Positions 36,752 through 51,201 of a stretch of 64,000 nucleotides of DNA are shown here, piece by piece. Position numbers and translations under genes: made by a program. Below the pieces are notes generated by a model, which saw only the letters and a program-made list of their open reading frames with translations, was not told the DNA's origin and did not search any database. Source of the stretch: Dasypus novemcinctus (lineage: Eukaryota; Chordata; Mammalia; Cingulata; Dasypodidae); assembly GCF_030445035.2 (NCBI RefSeq), contig NC_080673.1, forward strand, positions 37,692,365 to 37,756,364. The letters are read 5' to 3'. Numbering within the stretch: the stretch's first letter is position 1; each line of letters starts with the position of its first letter.

Positions 36752-37451
36752 TCAGCATTTTAACATGAATGATTATGACAGCACATCACACATGTGTTCA
36801 TTACCTCTACATTTCTGGATCAACATAAAGATGAATTTGTATGAATGTGTTTGTGTGATCTTCAGGGGATAATGTCTATTCAGAGGACTAAGAGTGCATT
36901 ATTTGCCTTGAAAAACTCTTGAAATCAATTATCCAACTTTTCTGAAGGGGCAACACTCCCTTAAGCCTTTTCATTATTTTTAATAAGTTTCTTAAAAGAG
37001 AAAGACTTGCCAGACATTATAATGTGCTGTCTAAATGTGCCAAGTAAGCCAATGACTGGTCGCCAATAAAACCTGACTGTCTATTATAAAATGTTAGATA
37101 ACTGAAGGCAAGTCAAATGATTCTATTATAGAAAACTAAAAGATAACTTCCTATTTGGAAACATATTGTCAATCTAGTTTCAGTCAAATCTCAAAGTAGA
37201 ATGATGCTATAATACTGTAGAATCCTATTAAGTATTCCCTGTACTCTCTACTATGCAATCCCATATTCTCTTCTTGATTCCTTCCTCAACTGGTCTACTA
37301 GGACATTTAGATGTCTTGAGAAAAGACTATTGATGTACAAGGAATCTTGATTTCTTCACTCCCTTTTACTAGGAGGAAATGTCAGTAACCACAGTGGACA
37401 AATATAGAGGATATGTGTGAATGGGATGTGGTGTAGTTAGGCATAAACCAG
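36752..37451. other. Intergenic DNA, nothing recognised
   Basis: AT-rich, with no nameable repeat or gene. Confidence 0.4.
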
Positions 37452-37889
37452 TGTATTAGCTTGCCAGGGTGGCCATAACAAATAACCACAAACCAGGTGG
37501 CTTAAAACAACAGAAACTTATTCTCTCACAGTTCTGAAGGCAAGAAGTCTGAAATGAAGGTATCATCAGGAACATGATCTCTCTGAGGACTATAGAAAAA
37601 AATCCTTCCTTGCATCTTCCAGATTCTGATGACCATGGATATTCCTTGACTTGTAGCAGCACAATGCCAATCTCTGCCTCCTTCTTCATATGGCCCTCTT
37701 CCCTATGCTGTTGTCTATGTTTCTATTCCTCTCCTTAAAGGACATCAATCATACTGGATTAGGGTTCAGCCTACACCAGCAAGACATCATCTTAACTATG
37801 CAATTATCCTATTCACAAATAAGGTCACATTCACAGGTACTGGGGGTTGACTTTAACATCTTTTGGGGAGCACAATTCAATCCACAACA
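37452..37889 (+). mobile_element. MLT2 (ERVL) LTR
   Basis: This is a near-complete match by eye to MLT2: 'tgtattagcttgccagggtgg', 'ggcttaaaacaacagaaacttatt', 'ctcacagttctgaaggcaagaag', 'atactggattagggtt', 'aataaggtcacattcacaggtactggggg' and the end 'caattcaatccacaaca'. The ends are TG...CA. Confidence 0.85.
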
Positions 37890-38925
37890 GACAGGCATAT
37901 GGATGCTAGATGGCAAAGCCATGTTCTGCTGAAGGGACTCAGGGAGTCTAGCCATAGACTGAAAGGGATTGAGGATTCGACTCTAGACTTAGAAGGGATG
38001 GAAGAAGCAATGGGATCCAAGTGGGAGTTCCTTGAAAAAAAAAAGGCAGCAAAAGGGGGGGTGGGAGGATACATCAAAAAGTAGATTTTTACCCAAATTA
38101 AGTGGCACTTGGAAGGTAGAAAAAGAAAACATGTGGTTATTGTTACCTTTGTTGGAAACAGGTGCTAAAAAGATGATTGCAGCCAGATGATTAAGTTTAA
38201 TGAAATAATTACTATAAAGCAAGAGGTAAAGTTTCTGTTCATTACCCTTAACAAGCTAATTATTTGAGGACCTATTTTTCACTTTGTCCCAAAATAAAGG
38301 ATTCAATGATAACTGATACTTGTTATTGCAAATAAAAGGGTAGAGTGCATCAGGGGAAGACAAAAATTGGACACTTTCCTTAATTTAATAGAGTTTTCAG
38401 CTTAGTCAACAAATCGGGAAATATACATTTACTAGTAAATGGGAAAATGACTCAGAATCAGCAAAAAATTTATTTAGCCACACTAATCAATATAGAAGGA
38501 AACTTAGGTAAACCAAAGAAAGAAAGGAAGAAGGTGGGGGAGAGGAAAAAAGGGTATAGGGAAGAAAGGTAAAGAAAAGAGGACTTATAAATTTATTACC
38601 CTTAATGGGCTCTAGTCAGCTTAAAAAATAATAATTCCATGGATATTTTTTAAAATGGAGTAGATGTACATACTATCAGGTGAACCTGATTCTATAAATT
38701 TTGATGGAAAATTTTGTATTAGAATATTATTTTAAAGTAATGCAGAAGTTTTCAAACTTCTTTGGCTCATGCCACCCTTAGAATCTTAATAAATTTTCTG
38801 CCCTCCCCACCCCACTCTGAAAGAAATGTCATTCTTTCTGTTTATTAATTAGTAAAATCCAAATAACTTAATAAATTTTTATGCCTTATCAGCTTGGTGG
38901 CTGTCTGAAATAAAAAAAGACAAAT
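37890..38925. other. Intergenic DNA, mostly unrecognised
   Basis: A stretch near 38745-38830 ('gttttcaaacttctttggctc') resembles the end of a hAT-type DNA transposon such as MER5, but it is too short to call. Confidence 0.35.
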
Positions 38926-39224
38926 AAAAGCATATATCAGAGATATTGTGGGTTTGGTTCCAGACCACTGAAATAAAGTGAATATTGCAATAAAGCTAGT
39001 CATACAGACTTTTTGGTTTCTAATTGCATATAAAAGTTATGTTGACACTGTACTGTAATCTATTGAGTGTGCAATAGCTTCGTATCTAAAAAACAATGTA
39101 CATACCTTTATTAAAATGTGATGCAGAGACATGAATTGAGAACATGCTTTTGGAATAATTGTGCCAATAGACTTGCTCAATTTGGGGTTGCCACAACACT
39201 TAATTTGTAAAAAACACAGTATCT
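38926..39224 (-). mobile_element. Tigger1-like DNA transposon, left part
   Basis: The text follows Tigger1 ends: 'agatattgtgggtttggttccagaccactg', 'aataaagtgaatattgcaataaag', 'tataaaagttatgttgacac' and 'aacaatgtacataccttta'. It then jumps to the other terminal region: 'aatgtgatgcagagacatgaattgag', 'caatagacttgctcaa' and 'aatttgtaaaaaacacagtatct'. It is an internally deleted, non-autonomous copy. The remaining end lies at 51157-51201, after the L1. The strand is nominal. Confidence 0.8.
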
Positions 39225-42318
<3,094 letters not shown>

Positions 42319-43239
42319 ATATGTCTGCACTTGTGATTTTAAACTCCCCTTTTTTTCCCTTTCAACCCTGAGATTGATTTAACACTGGTTTTGACACAGA
42401 CTTTGTTCAGCTATCCCTCTGTAGCTACCATCAAGAATGCTATTTGCCCAGACATTGGGTGTTTTCTAAATATTAACTGGGGGACTTGATTCAGCAAAGC
42501 CACAAACTTATATTTAAATTTTCTTCAGGAATTTTCTAGAATCAAACCCAGGTCTGAAGTAGACACAGAAAGGGAAATATGTGTGTGTGGTCATTTTTCT
42601 TCTTATGCTATATTCCCAAGTTTTTCAGACTCATTTATAGTTAGAGCGCATAAGGAATAGAGCCAAGTGGGGTAGGCGTCTGATCCATGAAGTATAATAC
42701 TGCAAGATGTGTTTATTCAGGAAGTAAGGGAGAGATTCAAATAATAATATAGGTTCCTACTCTTAAAATCATCATACCTGACTTTACAAGATGCACATTT
42801 TCCCATGTAGACCAGTCTCCTCTCAGTTTCTTCAGTTAAGTCAAACTTTATTTTACATGTTCCTCTTTCCTCATATATTTTTGCTCGTTAGTATATTTCT
42901 TGAGCTGTTTCGTATTATTTCTTTCCTTTCTGTGAAATGGTTGTTTTTTAAACTTGGGACCACCAAGTTGTAAAGATGTATGTTTTTACCTGACAGTTAT
43001 ACCACAGGTAGACTGTCCAGTTAAGTTGAGAAGAGTGAATCAATAGCTATTTGTTTTTAAAATTAAATTAATCCTGGATAAGAGTTTGCTTTATTTTTAT
43101 TTTTATTTTTTTAATTTTTTTTTTTTTTTTTAGGAGTTAGTCCTTGACCACTAGTTTGGTACCATCTCCCTTTTGGGTGACCTGTTTCACCAGCAGGCCT
43201 GTTATTCTCCATGACTAACTGTGTAAGTGCTTATAATGG

Positions 43240-43245
43240 AATAAA
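43240..43245 (+). terminator. AATAAA polyadenylation signal of the RBBP4 copy
   Basis: AATAAA lies about 15 bp before the start of the A run at 43260, the normal spacing. It shows which poly(A) site the parental transcript used and could still serve the retrocopy. Confidence 0.9.
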
Positions 43246-43282
43246 TTGCTTTTCTACGTAAAAAAAAAAAAAAAAAAAAAAA

Positions 43283-43297
43283 AAAACCATCAAGATA
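43283..43297 (+). repeat. TSD of RBBP4 retrocopy, 3' copy
   Basis: 'aaaaccatcaagata', identical to 40960-40974. The first A residues overlap the poly(A) run, so the left edge is not exact. Confidence 0.93.
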
Positions 43298-43299
43298 AA

Positions 43300-44210
43300 A
43301 TGATGACCAGAGAGCAACAAAATATTACAAACCACACCAATAATCAGGAAAACATGGACCAACCCAATGAACAAATTAAAAACCAGGAAGAGGAGCAAAA
43401 CATCAAACAACTAATCAAAGCTCTCAAAATGTATATCATAAACCAATTTAGGTAAGTGAAGGAAAAGATTAAGTATATTAAGAAAACACTTGGAGAGCAT
43501 ACAGAAGAAATTGTAAATATATGCAAAAAGATAATGGATATGATGGTGATGAACACCACAATCCAAGAAATCAAAAATACACTCTCAGCAAACAACAGCA
43601 GATTTGAAGAGGCAGAGGAAAGAATTAGTGATGTGGAAGACAGTAGAGATAGTAGAATTGATTGATAAAAAGATAGAAAAAAATCCAGTAGGGACTTAGG
43701 GACCTGAATGACAATGCAAAATTCACAAACGTATGCATTGTAGGCATCCCAGAAGGAGAAAAGAAAAGAAAGGGGAGAAAAGAGGTGTTGGAGGAAATGA
43801 AGGCTGAACACGTCACAAACCTATTGAGGGAGATGGAGGTACATGTCCAGTAAACTTAGTGCACCCCAAACAGCATAAATCCCAACAGGCAGACCCCAAT
43901 ATATATACTTGTCAAATTATCCAATGCTCAAGGCAAAGAGAAAATACTAAAAGCAGCAAGAGAAAAAAGAACCATCACATACTAGGGATGCTCCATAAGA
44001 TTAAGTGCTGATTTCTTATCTGAAACCATGGAGACAAGAATGCAGTGGTATGACACAGTCAAGGTATTAAAAGAAAAAAATTTCCAACCAAGAATACTCT
44101 ATCCAGCAAAATTAGCATTCATAAATGATGGAGAGTTAAAAATATTCACAGTAAACAGAAGCTAAGAGAATATGCCAACAAGAAACCTGCCCTTCAAGAA
44201 ATATTAAAGG
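43300..44210 (+). pseudogene. L1 ORF1 remnant
   Basis: The frame begins MMTREQQNITNH at 43300 and reaches a stop at about 43455. It resumes after it (43456-43665) with a coiled-coil stretch (…NTTIQEIKNTLSANNSRFEEAEERISDVED…), which is characteristic of L1 ORF1p, the trimeric RNA-binding chaperone. Later DNA landmarks of the RRM and C-terminal domain are 'agacaagaatgcagtgg', 'ccaaccaagaatactctatcc' and 'aagaaatattaaaggg'. Several stops make it non-coding. The RBBP4 copy separates it from its own 5' UTR. Confidence 0.8.
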
Positions 44211-45730
44211 GAGTTCTGCAGGAGAAAAGAAAAAAAAACAGGAGAGACAGAGTTGGAGGAGAGTGTAAGAACAACTAAAAAGACAAAAAGAGAGAGAGAG
44301 AGAAAAACATATGACAAACACACATTCAAAGAAAATATGGTTAATATAACTAATTCCTTGAAAGTAATAGCACTGAATGTCAATGGACTAAACTCACCTA
44401 TTAAGAGACACAGATTGGAAGAATTGATAAGGAAATATGACCCATCTATATGCCATCTACAAGAAATATATCTTAGACCCAGGGATTCAAGGTTGAAAGT
44501 GAATGACTGGAAAACAATCTTACAGGCAAACAATAACCAAAAAAGGGCAGGAGTACCTATATTAATATCGGACAAAGTAGATTTTAAATGCAAAACTATT
44601 GTGAGAGACAAAGATGGACGCTACATATTAGTGAAAGGGATAATCTTTCAAGAAGAAAGAACAATCATAAGCATTCATGTCCCTAACAAGAGTGCCTCCA
44701 AATACATGAGGTAAACACTGGAAAAACTAAGTGAAGGAATAGATGCCTTGAAAATTAGAGTGGGGGACTTTAATACACCACTATCACCACTGGACAGAAC
44801 AATTCAGCAGAGAATCAATAAAGAAACAAAGACTTTGAAAAACATATTAGAGGAGCTGGACCTAATAGACATATACAGAACATTGCACCCAAATACAGCA
44901 GGATATACCTTCTTTTCAAGCACATATGGATCATTCTCCAAGATAGACCACATGCTAGACCACAGAGAAAGTCTCAATGAATTCAGAAAGATTGAAGTCA
45001 CACAAAATAATTTCTCTGACCACAGTGGAATAAAGCTGGAAATCTGCAAGGGCCAGAGACCCAGATTTAGCACCAAGATGTGGAAGTTAAACAACACATT
45101 CTTTGACAAACAGAGGGTCAAGGAGGAAATCTCAAAAGAAACCAATAACTACCTTGAAACTGATGGAAATGATAGCACAACATATCAAAACTTAAGGGAT
45201 GTAGCAAAAGCTGTACCGAGAGGGAGATTCATAGCCATAAATTCATACATCAAAAAAGAAGAAAGAGCTAAAATTGAAGACATAACTGCACACTTGGAGG
45301 AATTAGTAAAAAAAATAAAATAAAATAAAACTAACCCCAAAGGAAGAAGAAAGAAAGAATAAAGATCAGAGCAGAACTAAATGAAATAGAAAAGAAGAAA
45401 GCAATAGAAAAAATAAACAAAGAGCTGATTCTTTGAGAAGATCAATAAAATTGACAAACCCTTACATAGACTAACAAAGAAAAAAAGAGAGAAGATGCAA
45501 ATACACAAAATAAGAAATGAAAAAGGGGATAACACCACTGATTCCACAGAAATAAAGACTATCATAAAAGGATACTTTTAAAAACTATATTCCAACAAGA
45601 AGGACAATTTAGAAGAAATGGACAAATTCCTAGAAACATAAAAGCAGCCTACATTGATGAAAGAAGAAATTGATGATGTCAACAAACCAATCATAAGTAA
45701 AGAGATCAAATCAGTCATAAAAAAACCTCC

Positions 45731-46292
45731 TAAGTGGGAAGTAGCTGTGGCTTAATCAGTTGGGCTCCTGTCTACCTTATGGGAGATGTGGGTTCACATC
45801 CCAGGGCCTCCTTGTGAAGGCAGAGTCACCTGCACTCTGTAGGGCAATGCCCAGGCCACAGACACTGCAGAGCGCTGCCCCACCTGCAGATACCATGGAG
45901 CACCACCTGGCCCACAAGCCCCACAGAGTGCCACCTGGTCCACCAACACCACAGAGTACTACCCAGTCCATAAGCACCATGGAGAGCTGACTCAGCAAGG
46001 TGATGCAGCAAAAGGAAAAAAGGGAGACAAGCAAAAACACAGAAGAGTGCATAGCACATGGACACAGAGAGCAAACAGCAAGTAAGCCACAAGGGGGGAG
46101 GGGAAAAGAAAGAAAGAGAAAGAAAGAAAGGAAGGAAGGAAGGAAGGAAGGAAGGAAGGAAGGAAGGAAGGAAGGAAGGAAGGAAGGAAGGAAGGAAGGA
46201 AGGAAGGAAGACACAGAAGAACACACAGTGAGTGGACACAGAGAGCAGACAGCATGCAAAAAGCCATAAGGGGTGAAGGATTAAAAAAAAAC
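45731..46292 (+). mobile_element. DAS-type SINE (variant) with internal microsatellite
   Basis: The head is 'gtagctgtggcttaatcagttgggctcctgtctacc' and the B-box-like segment 'ggttcacatcc' is near 45790. The body is diverged from the other copies. The tail segment 'cacagaagagtgcatagcacatggacacagagagc...ccacaagggg' (about 46037-46097) recurs as 'cacagaagaacacacagtgagtggacacagagagc...ccataagggg' (about 46211-46272) on the far side of a GGAA tract. A likely TSD is 'aaaaacctcc' (45721-45730) and 'aaaactcc' (46293-46300). It interrupts L1 ORF2. Confidence 0.82.
46106..46210 (+). repeat. (GGAA)n/(GAAA)n microsatellite
   Basis: A short (gaaa)n lead-in is followed by about 20 uninterrupted GGAA units. 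Read on the complement it gives the (TTCC)n, 'FLPSFLPS' frames that are translation artefacts. Uninterrupted tetranucleotides of this length are usually length-polymorphic. Confidence 0.97.
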
Positions 46293-48725
46293 AAAACTCC
46301 CAATTAAGAAGAGCCATGGGTCAGATGGCTTCACAGGTGAATTCTGCCAAACATTCTGAAAAGAACTAACACCAATCTTGCTTAAACCCTTCCAAAAAAT
46401 CGAAATAGAAGAAACACTGCCTAACTCATTCTATGATGCCAACATTAACCTAATACCAAAGCCAAACAAAGACAGCACAAGAAAGGAAAATTACAGGCCA
46501 AATCTCTCTAATGAACTTAGATGTGAAAATACTCAACAAAATACTTGCTAATCATATTCAACAACATATTAAATGAATTATACACCATGACCAAGTGGTT
46601 TTCACTGGTATGCAAAGATGGTTCAACATAAGAAAATCAATTAATGTAATACACCACATAAACAGATCGAAGGAAAAAAATCACATGATCATATCTATAG
46701 ATGCAGAAAAAGAAATTGACAAAATACAGCAAGCTTTCTTGATAAAAATACTGTATAAGATAGGAATAGAAGGAAACTTTCTGAACATGATAAAGGGTAT
46801 ATATGAAAAACCCACAGCTAACATCATTTATAATGGTGAAACCCTAAAATCTTTCCCTCTAAGATCAGGAACAAGACAAGGATGCCCACTGTAACCTCTC
46901 TTATTTAACATAGTCTTAAAAGTACTTGCTCGAGCACTGAGGCAAGAACCAGATATAAAAGGCATCCAAATTGGAAAGGAAGAAATCAAAATTTCACTGT
47001 TTGCAGATGACATGATCCTATACATAGAAAGCCCTGAGAAGCCTACAATAAAGCTTCTAGAACTTATAAATGAGTTTAGTAAAGTCGCAGGTTATAAGAT
47101 CAATGTGCAAAAATCAGTAGCATTTTTGTACACTGATAATTAGCAATATGAGGAGGAAATGAAGAAACAAATACCATTTACAATAGTATATTAAAAAATC
47201 ATATACCTAGGAATAAATTTAACTAAAGATGTAAAAGATTTATACACAGAAAACTATACAACACTGTTGAAGGAAATCAAAGAAGACTTAAATAAATGGA
47301 AGAATAGCCCCTCTTCATGGATAAGAAGACTAAATATCATTAAGATGTCTAACCTACCAAAATTGATCTATAGTTTCAATGCAATCCTAATAAAGATTCA
47401 ACACAGCATTTTTTAATGAACTAGAAAAACTAACTATGAAATTTATTTGGAAAGGAATGAGACCCTGAACAGCCAAAGACATATTGAAAAAGAAAAACGA
47501 AATTGGAGGAATCACACTATCTGACTTCAAAACATACTACAAAGCCACAGTAATGAAAACAGCATGGTATTGACACAAGGATAGACACGCTGACCATGGG
47601 AACCAAATTGAGAGTTCTGATATAGATCCTCATATATACAGTCATCTCCTATTTGGCAAGGCCAACAAACCCACTCAATTGGGAGAGAATGGCCTCTTCA
47701 ACAAATTGTGCCTGGAGAATTGGCTATCCATATGCAAAAGAAGGAAAGAGTACTACCATCTCACACCTTATACAAAAATCAACTCAAGATCAATCAAAGA
47801 CCAAATATAAGAGATAAGACCATAAAGACCTTGGAAAACAATGTAGGGAAGCATCTACAGGACCTTGTAATAGGAAATGGCTTCATGAAATTCACTCCCA
47901 AAGCACAAGCAGCAAAAGAACAAGTAGATAAATGGGACCTCCTCAAAATTAAAGCCTTATGCACCTCAAAGGAGTTTGTCAAGAAAGTGAAAAAAAAAAG
48001 TGGCTACCCAATTGGAGAAAATATTTGGTAATCATATATCTGATAGGGGACTAAAATCCTGCATATATAAAGAACTCCTATATCTTGAAAATAGAAAGAC
48101 AAACAACCCATTTAAAAAATGAGCAAGAGATTTGAACAGAAGCTTCTCCAAAGAAGAAATACAAATGGCTAAATAGCACATGAAAAAATGCTCTACATCA
48201 CTAGCTATTAGGGAAATGCAAATCAAAACTACAGTGAGATACCATCTTACTCCCATAAGACTGGTGGCTATCAAAAAAACAGAAGAGTACAAGTGTTGGA
48301 GAGGATGTGGTGGAATGGGAACACTAATCCACTGCTGGTGGGAATGCAGAAGGATCCAGCCATTCTAGAGGACAGTTTGGTGGTTTCTCAAAAAACTAGC
48401 TATAGACTTGCCATATAATCCAGCAATACCACTTCTGGGTATACACTCAGAAGAACTGCAAACATGGACACAAACTGATATATGCAAACCAGTGTTCATA
48501 GTGGCATCATCCACTATTGCCAAAAGCTGGAATCAACTCAAATGCTCATCACCAGATGAATGGATAAACAAAATATGGTATATACATACAATGGAATATT
48601 ACGCAGCTATAAGAAGGAATATAGTACAAACACATGGGATAACATGGATGAATCTTGAGGACTTTATACTGAGCAAAGCAAGCCAGGCATTGAAAGACAA
48701 ATACTGCATGACCTCTCTGATATGA

Positions 48726-51142
48726 AATAAGATGTCTCAGAGAGCTAGAGACTGGATGATAGGCTTACAGGAAATTGGGGTGGGGGAGAAGAAAGTTGTG
48801 AGCTGATGCCTAGATTGGTGAAACCTATGATAAAGTGGAGGTGAACATTTGTACAGAAAAGGGTTAATATGGGGGCATAGGAATAACTTTGGGTGGAGCT
48901 TTGCAGGCTTGAGGGGTCTAGGGTTGGGAGGATAGGTCATATGGCCTAAGGAATTAGGGCGAGGACTGGGGAGAACACTTGAACATGGGAAATTGTTGGT
49001 TATGTGGTTGACACTATAATATTGAGAAAACTCTCTAGAAAATATTGTAAGGAAAGATTACCTGTTGAATGTGCTTATGGGGGGGGGGACATCTGGCACA
49101 GGGACAGGCTTCTAGGGAGTGTGTGAGTGCTCATCTTGCCATAGTGTGTTATATCATGAGGTGGAGACCCATACAATGAGTGTGAAGGTGTACCCACATC
49201 CTGGGAGGCCTGCTGTTCTGAAATAGAGGGAATTGTGTCTCTCAAGAGAATTGGTGGCTCCCAATGGAGGAGGTCAGTATGGTACATCAAGCCCTCAACA
49301 TTGTTGCAAGTATCTGTGAATCTGGTCCTTCAAGCACTGAAGATTTATTGTCACTGTTGGCCTTGTGGGGGGAGGGGGAGAGGGAGGAACAGAATAGATG
49401 GAAGCAGAGTAACTGGGGGGCAATGGAAGTGTTCCACCAGATCACACAATGATGGATATAGGACATGTTAAATTACACAAAAAATGTATAAAAGTCTATA
49501 GGCTAAAATATAAACCACAATGTAAAACATAAGGTAACTAAAAATTTAGAAAATTGTACAGTCTAAAATATAAACCATAATGTAAACCAAAATGGAACCA
49601 TGTTTGATAGCTATGTTTCAATATCTGTACATCAGCTGCAGGCAATATAACATGAACATGTTAAAAGATCATTGCTGGGGAAGGAGGAAAAGGGTTTCAT
49701 GTTGGATATATGGGAGTCTGCTATATTGCATATGTGACTTTACTGTGATCTTGAAGACAAAATTAAAAATTAGGGAAAAAAAGAAAGGATGGAAAGGATG
49801 TAGACACTGAGGAATAAATGAAAGAAATTACCTTGCCATTGTACATACAGAACAACACCTACTACAGTGATGAAAGGCAAAACATCAAAAACAAAGTTTT
49901 ATGGTATTTTTCTTTTTTTAATGCCCCAATTTGCTTTTACTTTTTTTTGTTTTTCTAAGTTAGTATGTATTTTATTTCTAATCTTTAAACCTAACACTAT
50001 TATTTCATTTTCCTATTAATTGAATTTGGCAATATATTAGGCTTCATTTTTGTAAAAGGTTTGGACCACAGAGGGTTTCAACTATGGCAGGGAAGGAACA
50101 CTGGTGTGGGGTGTTATTGATGGAGGACTCACGGTTGGGAGGGAGTTCTCCAGGGCATATATATAGGGTACATAAAAATGTCTGGGTATATACTAGTTTT
50201 TTTTTTCATAGTAGTCACAGTTATAAACAACAACTGAGTGAGTGCTGAGTCCCTAGCCAGGGGAGCTCTGTCATATTCCCCAATAGGCCTTGTCAGTGGG
50301 CCATACTTTGGAATTTGTGTTCCTGAGTGTGACAGAGTTGGACTCAGATGTGAACTTTCTACACATGCCTCTTCTGTTACTTTTACTGGACCTGTGGTTG
50401 GTGCTGGGGTTGGTGTATAACCCGGAGACTTCAATCTCTGGACTTGCCATGTTCCAGCTGGGCCCTGAGCCTCAACAGAGTTGCAACTCCTACTCTCTGG
50501 TTTGTTGAACTCACACAGGTTGGCTAACAGGAAGGTGAAGATGGTCAACCAACCACACCAGGGAACCAAGAGTGCCTACAACTCCAAGCAGGAGAATCAC
50601 ATCCATCAACCATGTGGGATCTAAGCCCCCTCTAGAGTTAGAGGTGGAGTGGAGATCACCATCCCAGGGTCCACAGGATGGAGGAATAAAATATGGATTA
50701 GAGTGAACTTACTGGTATTCTATTATAGAACTTTTGTAACTAGTAATGGAAGAAACTGTAGCATTGATCTGGAGAAAGTAGCTAAGGTAGTTGCTGAGAG
50801 CAGGGAGAGGGAAGCAGAGATGAGATGTGGGGGCATTTTTGGAACTTGGAGTTGCAGGGACAGATGCTGGACATTATATATTCTGCCATAACCCACTGAA
50901 TGTACTGGGGAGAGTGCAAACTACAATGTAAAGTATAATCCAGGCAGTACAGCAGTGCTCAAAAATGTATTCACCAAATGCAATGAATGTGCCACAATGA
51001 TGAAAGAGGTGGGTGGGGTGTGGGGTATGTGCAAACCTCTTTTATTTTTTAATGTAACATTTTTTGTGATCTATGTTTCTTTTAATAAAAGGACAATTTA
51101 ATAAAAAAAATAAAAAATCTTAAAAAGTTAAAATAAATAAAC
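48726..51142 (+). mobile_element. Long L1 3' UTR
   Basis: About 2.4 kb lies between the ORF2 stop and the A-rich end. It contains 'ggacatctggcacaggg', 'ttgttgcaagtatctgtgaat', 'ccagtgggccatactttgg'-like text and the final 'aatgtaacattttttgtgatctatg'. The same sequence recurs at 59370-62090, antisense at 34421-35790 and as a short piece at 2908-3149, so it is the true 3' UTR of a lineage L1 family. Human L1 3' UTRs are only about 0.2-0.5 kb. No coding frame here is convincing. Confidence 0.8.
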
Positions 51143-51156
51143 AAAACACACTCTCT

Positions 51157-51201
51157 ACAAAGGACAATGAAATGAAGTGCAATAGAATGAGTTGTGTCCG
51201 T
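51157..51201 (-). mobile_element. Tigger1-like DNA transposon, right end
   Basis: 'acaaaggacaatgaaatg..gtgcaatagaatgagttgtg' is a diverged form of the Tigger1 terminus (gcgaagcgcaataaagcgaagcgcaataaaacgaggtatg). It continues the element cut by the L1 at 39225-51142. Confidence 0.65.

Larger units (their letters stand above)
44343..48725 (+). pseudogene. L1 ORF2 remnant (endonuclease-RT), broken
   Basis: Endonuclease segments: LKVIALNVNGLNSPIKRHRL (near 44365), GDFN (near 44763) and SDHSGIKLEI (near 45017). Reverse transcriptase segments: [12 protein letters not shown] (near 46698), GTRQGCPL followed by a stop (46894), and FADDMILY (near 47000, the catalytic YADD-like box). The C-terminal part ends IWYIHTMEYYAAI...LKDKYCMTSLI with a stop at 48725. 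In the family ORF2p nicks DNA and reverse transcribes L1 RNA. Several frameshifts and stops, plus the SINE at 45731-46292, rule out activity. Confidence 0.88.

Noticed and set aside
44253..45323. L1 endonuclease frames of 153 and 191 codons as a possible live gene
   Set aside because: Stops and frame changes separate GDFN and the RT motifs. ORF1 is broken and a SINE interrupts ORF2.
45777..46317. Minus-strand frames with FLPSFLPS repeats of 100-160 codons
   Set aside because: They are translations of the GGAA/TTCC microsatellite and SINE sequence, not a membrane or repeat protein.
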